A stretch of 34,029 nucleotides of DNA from a bacterium (GTDB taxonomy: Bacteria > Bacillota_I > Bacilli_A > Acholeplasmatales > JAEDCM01): NCBI GenBank assembly GCA_024694145.1, contig JAILKD010000088.1, positions 1 to 34,029 of the forward strand, in the 5' to 3' direction. A program made the translations under genes and the position numbers. Position 1 is the stretch's first letter. Every line of letters begins with the position of its first letter. The notes beneath the pieces were generated by a model that was not told the DNA's origin, ran no database searches, and saw only the letters and a list, made by a program, of their open reading frames with translations. Positions 32,261-34,029 of the stretch are shown piece after piece.

Positions 32261-32984
32261 AGAAAAAGCTTATGCTAAAATCAATATTTATCTAAAAGTT
32301 CTAGGAAAAAGAAGTGATGGATATCATGATCTAGAAACTTTAATGGTTCCAATCAATATTTATGATGAATTAGAGTTTACTGATTATGATTATGATATTA
32401 TAGAATCTAGCATTAATATTAAAGATAATATTATGTTTAAAGCAATTAGATATTTAAAAGAAACTTATAATATCAAAAAATGTGTAAAGATAGTTTTAGA
32501 TAAGAATATTCCTTTATGTGGTGGACTAGGTGGTGGAAGTGCAGATTTATGTGCAACACTTAGAGGCTTAAACAAATTATGGAATTTAAATTTATCTATT
32601 AATGAACTTGCAGATATTGCACTTAAATTTGGATCAGATACACTATTTTGCATGTTTAATAAACCAGCAATAGTTAGAGGTAGAGGAGACATTATAGAAT
32701 TTGTAAGTTATCCTAAAAAGGATATTTATGTATTCAAACCTCGTTTTGAAGCACTAACAAAAGATGTTTTTGCTTTATATAAAGAAACAGACATTGGTGA
32801 AAACGAACTAGAAATGGCTTTAATAAGGCTATATCCGGATATTTATGAATTTAAAATGTATTATGAAAGTCAAGGATTAAAACTACATTTAACTGGTAGT
32901 GGTAGTTCGTATTATTCATTTGATATGAAAGATTTTAACTCTAATTATGATAATTTAGAATTAAAAACAGAGACATTAGAATGA
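32253..32984 (+). CDS. ispE: 4-diphosphocytidyl-2-C-methyl-D-erythritol kinase
   Basis: IspE phosphorylates CDP-methylerythritol in the MEP isoprenoid pathway. The GHMP-kinase features are AKINIYLKVLGKRSDGYHDLETLM at the start, the ATP loop PLCGGLGGGSADL, LKFGSDTLFCMF, and the third motif LTGSGSSYYSF. At 243 aa it is some 40 residues shorter than most IspE proteins, missing part of the tail after the third motif and having short internal loops. All core motifs are present, so it is probably active. It ends at TGA. Its start lies in the end of ksgA-Nudix, so translation is coupled. Confidence 0.93.
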   Translation: MIKEKAYAKINIYLKVLGKRSDGYHDLETLMVPINIYDELEFTDYDYDIIESSINIKDNIMFKAIRYLKETYNIKKCVKIVLDKNIPLCGGLGGGSADLCATLRGLNKLWNLNLSINELADIALKFGSDTLFCMFNKPAIVRGRGDIIEFVSYPKKDIYVFKPRFEALTKDVFALYKETDIGENELEMALIRLYPDIYEFKMYYESQGLKLHLTGSGSSYYSFDMKDFNSNYDNLELKTETLE

Positions 32985-33013
32985 AAAAAGTTACATTATT
33001 TTCATGAAAATTA

Positions 33014-33042
33014 TTGAAAACGTTTTCTAATTATGATATAAT
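33014..33042 (+). promoter_or_regulatory. Promoter of spoVG
   Basis: TTGAAA (33014-33019), a 17-base spacer and a perfect TATAAT (33037-33042), placed 27 bases before the spoVG start. It is a strong sigma-A-type promoter. Confidence 0.8.
33015..33028. promoter_or_regulatory. cre-like (LacI/CcpA-type) operator over the spoVG -35 box
   Basis: TGAAAACGTTTTCT differs by one end base from the ideal palindrome TGAAAACGTTTTCA and fits the CcpA cre pattern TGWAANCGNTNWCA except at the final A. It overlaps the -35 box, a repressing position. Confidence 0.5.
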
Positions 33043-33069
33043 TAGTATGTGCGAAGGGAATGATGGAAG

Positions 33070-33327
33070 ATGAAAATAACAGACGTAAGATTAAAGAAAG
33101 TTGACGGACATAATAGATTAAAAGCAATTGCTTCTGTTACAATTGATGATTGCTTTGTTATTCATGAACTACGTATCATTGAAGGAGACAATGGTCTATT
33201 TATTGCTATGCCTTCAAGAAAACTTCCAGAAGGAGAATTTAAAGATATTGCTCATCCAATAAATACAGAAACAAGAGAGCAATTAGAAAAAGCAATATTA
33301 GACGAATATAATAAACAAGAAAACTAA
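33070..33327 (+). CDS. spoVG: SpoVG RNA/DNA-binding regulator
   Basis: SpoVG is a small conserved nucleic-acid-binding protein of Firmicutes that affects sporulation, cell division and capsule or virulence genes depending on species. The 85-aa protein has [34 protein letters not shown], and the family hallmark [24 protein letters not shown]. It stands alone behind a strong promoter and before a good terminator. Its presence does not prove sporulation, since many non-sporulating lineages keep it. A nearby polysaccharide locus is a plausible target, but only by analogy. Confidence 0.96.
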   Translation: MKITDVRLKKVDGHNRLKAIASVTIDDCFVIHELRIIEGDNGLFIAMPSRKLPEGEFKDIAHPINTETREQLEKAILDEYNKQEN

Positions 33328-33330
33328 AAT

Positions 33331-33352
33331 AAGGACCATGATGGTCCTTTTT
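33331..33352 (+). terminator. Terminator of spoVG
   Basis: AAGGACCA-TGA-TGGTCCTT followed by TTT forms a perfect 8-bp stem immediately after spoVG. Confidence 0.9.
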
Positions 33353-33359
33353 AAGATAC

Positions 33360-33387
33360 TTGATTATTTTTAATAAAATGTTATAAT
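33360..33387 (+). promoter_or_regulatory. Promoter of the candidate antitoxin RNA
   Basis: TTGATT (33360-33365), a 16-base spacer and a perfect TATAAT (33382-33387). It points into the gene-free stretch and would begin an RNA near 33394, at the first direct repeat. Confidence 0.6.
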
Positions 33388-33393
33388 ATATCT

Positions 33394-33458
33394 AGCAATG
33401 ATTTATAGAAGTTAGTAAATGAAAAGGATAGAGCTTGCGACTCTATCCTTTTCGCATT
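33394..33458 (+). ncRNA. Candidate antisense (antitoxin) RNA
   Basis: An RNA of about 60-65 bases would start near 33394, carry the first direct repeat at its 5' end and finish with the strong hairpin at 33421-33453. It could pair with the second repeat and the hairpin of the toxin mRNA. Its ends are inferred from the promoter and the hairpin. Confidence 0.5.
33421..33453. terminator. Shared hairpin between the convergent RNAs
   Basis: GAAAAGGATAGAG-CTTGCGA-CTCTATCCTTTTC is a perfect 13-bp stem with a 7-base loop. It could terminate both RNAs, though the T runs after the stem are short. Confidence 0.75.
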
Positions 33459-33490
33459 TGGCGGTAGCAATGAGATATAGTAGTTAGTTA

Positions 33491-33565
33491 TTAACGCTTA
33501 TTACTTTTACCAAGCATAAGAGTTATAACACATAGTGCTATAACTAGGATTACTAAGTAATCCAC
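33491..33565 (-). CDS. Candidate type I toxin, 24-aa membrane peptide
   Basis: The frame starts at GTG seven bases after AAGGAGG and encodes M/V-DYLVILVIALCVITLMLGKSNKR. This is a single hydrophobic helix with an acidic residue at the start and a basic tail, the usual shape of type I toxins (Fst, TxpA, Ldr or Ibs style), without close match to any that I know. It is too short for the ORF track. A leader ORF ends one base before its SD, and the second direct repeat and shared hairpin lie in its 3' UTR. The alternative is a small membrane regulator with no toxic role. Confidence 0.55.
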   Translation of the reverse strand: MDYLVILVIALCVITLMLGKSNKR

Positions 33566-33580
33566 ACTAATACCTCCTTG

Positions 33581-33616
33581 CTAAGTCATCATTGCCACCA
33601 TTAACAAGTATTTCAT
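33581..33616 (-). CDS. Leader ORF (11 aa) before the candidate toxin
   Basis: ATG follows a perfect AGGAGG by six bases and encodes MKYLLMVAMMT, then TAG. The stop lies one base before the toxin SD, so translation of the leader could open or block the toxin start, as mok does for hok. Its start region (TAGCAATGA) matches the direct repeats and is complementary to the 3' end of the same mRNA. Confidence 0.45.
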   Translation of the reverse strand: MKYLLMVAMMT

Positions 33617-33647
33617 TGCTATCCTCCTGCACCTTGCGGCAATATAG

Positions 33648-33653
33648 ATTATA
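33648..33653 (-). promoter_or_regulatory. Possible -10 box of the toxin mRNA
   Basis: TATAAT on the minus strand lies about 20 bases before the leader-ORF SD. No good -35 is found at 16-18 bases, so this is weak. Confidence 0.3.
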
Positions 33654-33718
33654 TATAAAACAAAGAGTAAAATATATAGAATTTTTTTGAAAAATTATTT
33701 ATTTTTTGACCCTAGAAA

Positions 33719-33747
33719 AAAGGACTTAAAAGTCCTTTATTTTTTTG
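33719..33747. terminator. Hairpin terminator before the last gene
   Basis: AAAGGACT-TAAA-AGTCCTTT is a perfect 8-bp stem with T-rich runs on both sides. It separates the toxin-antitoxin locus from the next gene. Confidence 0.75.
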
Positions 33748-33772
33748 GTATAATTAGTTTGAGGTTTTGTAT

Positions 33773-34029
33773 ATGAAAATTAGATGCTTAATTGAAAATA
33801 ATGAAACACCATTTTTTGTTTGTGAGCATGGTTTATCATTATTAATTGAATTTAATAATAAAAAAATACTATTTGATACAGGAAAAACAAGTAGTTTTTT
33901 AAATAATGCCAAAAAACTAAATATAGATTTATCTAATATAGATTATTTAATTTTATCACATGCTCATTATGATCATACAGGTGGAGTTATAGAATTTATA
34001 AAAGAAAATAATTATAAAAAGAATATATA
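33773..34029 (+). CDS. Metallo-beta-lactamase-fold hydrolase, 5' part only
   Basis: The first 85 codons read MKIRCLIENNE, then FFVCEHGLSLLIEF, KKILFDTGKTSSF and YLILSHAHYDHTGGV. The HxHxDH metal site and the preceding FDTG strand are typical of the MBL superfamily. The overall wording resembles the group annotated as dihydropterin-aminobenzene phosphate synthase-like MBL proteins (MptA/RFAP-synthase neighbours). The substrate is unknown. GAGG lies eight bases before the ATG, and a TATAAT at 33749-33754 may be its -10 box. The gene runs off the window. Confidence 0.85.
   Translation, partial: MKIRCLIENNETPFFVCEHGLSLLIEFNNKKILFDTGKTSSFLNNAKKLNIDLSNIDYLILSHAHYDHTGGVIEFIKENNYKKNI

Larger units (their letters stand above)
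33393..33488. repeat. 24-bp direct repeat pair flanking the hairpin of the toxin-antitoxin locus
   Basis: TAGCAATGATTTATAGAAGTTAGT (33393-33416) and TAGCAATGAGATATAGTAGTTAGT (33465-33488) agree at 21 of 24 positions. Because the two RNAs run in opposite directions over the locus, the repeat in one is complementary to the repeat in the other, as in Fst/RNAII-type systems. Confidence 0.75.

Noticed and set aside
32465-32692. Minus-strand ORF inside ispE
   Set aside because: It is the reverse of the glycine-rich ATP loop and neighbouring ispE codons, with no SD.
32253-32984. ispE as a truncated pseudogene because it is short
   Set aside because: All three GHMP kinase motifs are intact and in order, and the gene is tightly coupled to ksgA, so a compact active enzyme is more likely.
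33750-33772. Promoter pairing TTGACC (33706-33711) with TATAAT (33749-33754)
   Set aside because: The spacing is 37 bases, far beyond the usual 16-18, with a terminator hairpin between them.

Overview
The window comes from a very AT-rich Bacillota (Firmicutes) chromosome. Evidence for this: spoVG is present, RNase M5, KsgA and IspE are clustered as in Bacilli and related lineages, most genes have strong AGGAGG-type ribosome binding sites, and the promoters are sigma-A-like. TGA acts as a stop and TGG encodes Trp, so the code looks standard. I cannot name the species; a gut member of the Erysipelotrichia/RF39-like lineages is a guess.

Region 1 (1-1.7 kb) is a scarred edge. It holds the last codons of an ISL3-type transposase with a terminator and a possible element end, an unrecognised 384-aa gene, and a decayed scrap of a second sugar-phosphate transferase.

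Region 2 (1.7-23.3 kb, all minus strand) is a Wzx/Wzy-type surface polysaccharide locus. In transcription order it encodes: a Wzz-like chain-length protein; GalE; the initiating phosphoglycosyl transferase; a ManA-GMD-like fusion; ManC; two GT4 glycosyltransferases; a Wzy-like polymerase; another GT4; an acetyltransferase; a divergent glycosyltransferase; RmlB; a Wzx flippase; a DegT aminotransferase; RmlA; a UDP-glucuronate 4-epimerase; UDP-glucose dehydrogenase; RmlC; and a second Wzy/ligase-like protein. Expected precursors are GDP-mannose (no phosphomannomutase here), UDP-Gal, UDP-GlcA, UDP-GalA and dTDP-4-keto-6-deoxyglucose with its RmlC product. RmlD and GDP-fucose synthase are absent, so the aminotransferase probably makes a 4-amino sugar. 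Visible promoters and hairpins split the locus into about four units: wzz, galE, PGT-to-wzx, and aminotransferase-to-wzy.

Region 3 (23.5-29.2 kb) holds alanine dehydrogenase (plus strand), then a minus-strand group: an AAA+/DUF4143 ATPase, an unknown 146-aa protein, a HIT protein, an orphan HipB-like regulator, and a second AAA+/DUF4143 ATPase. Both ATPase genes are preceded by direct repeats of ACTTTTCCAA at an exact 33-bp period with the promoter embedded in the array. I found this to be the most unusual signal in the window.

Region 4 (29.2-33.4 kb, plus strand) is housekeeping: an HD phosphohydrolase, rnmV, a ksgA-Nudix fusion, ispE and spoVG, the last with a CcpA-like operator over its -35 box.

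Region 5 (33.36-33.77 kb) has no gene in the ORF track but looks like a compact type I toxin-antitoxin locus. It has a 24-aa membrane peptide with its own SD, an 11-codon leader ORF, a convergent small RNA, a strong hairpin between them, and 24-bp direct repeats on both sides of the hairpin. The window ends inside a metallo-beta-lactamase-fold gene.
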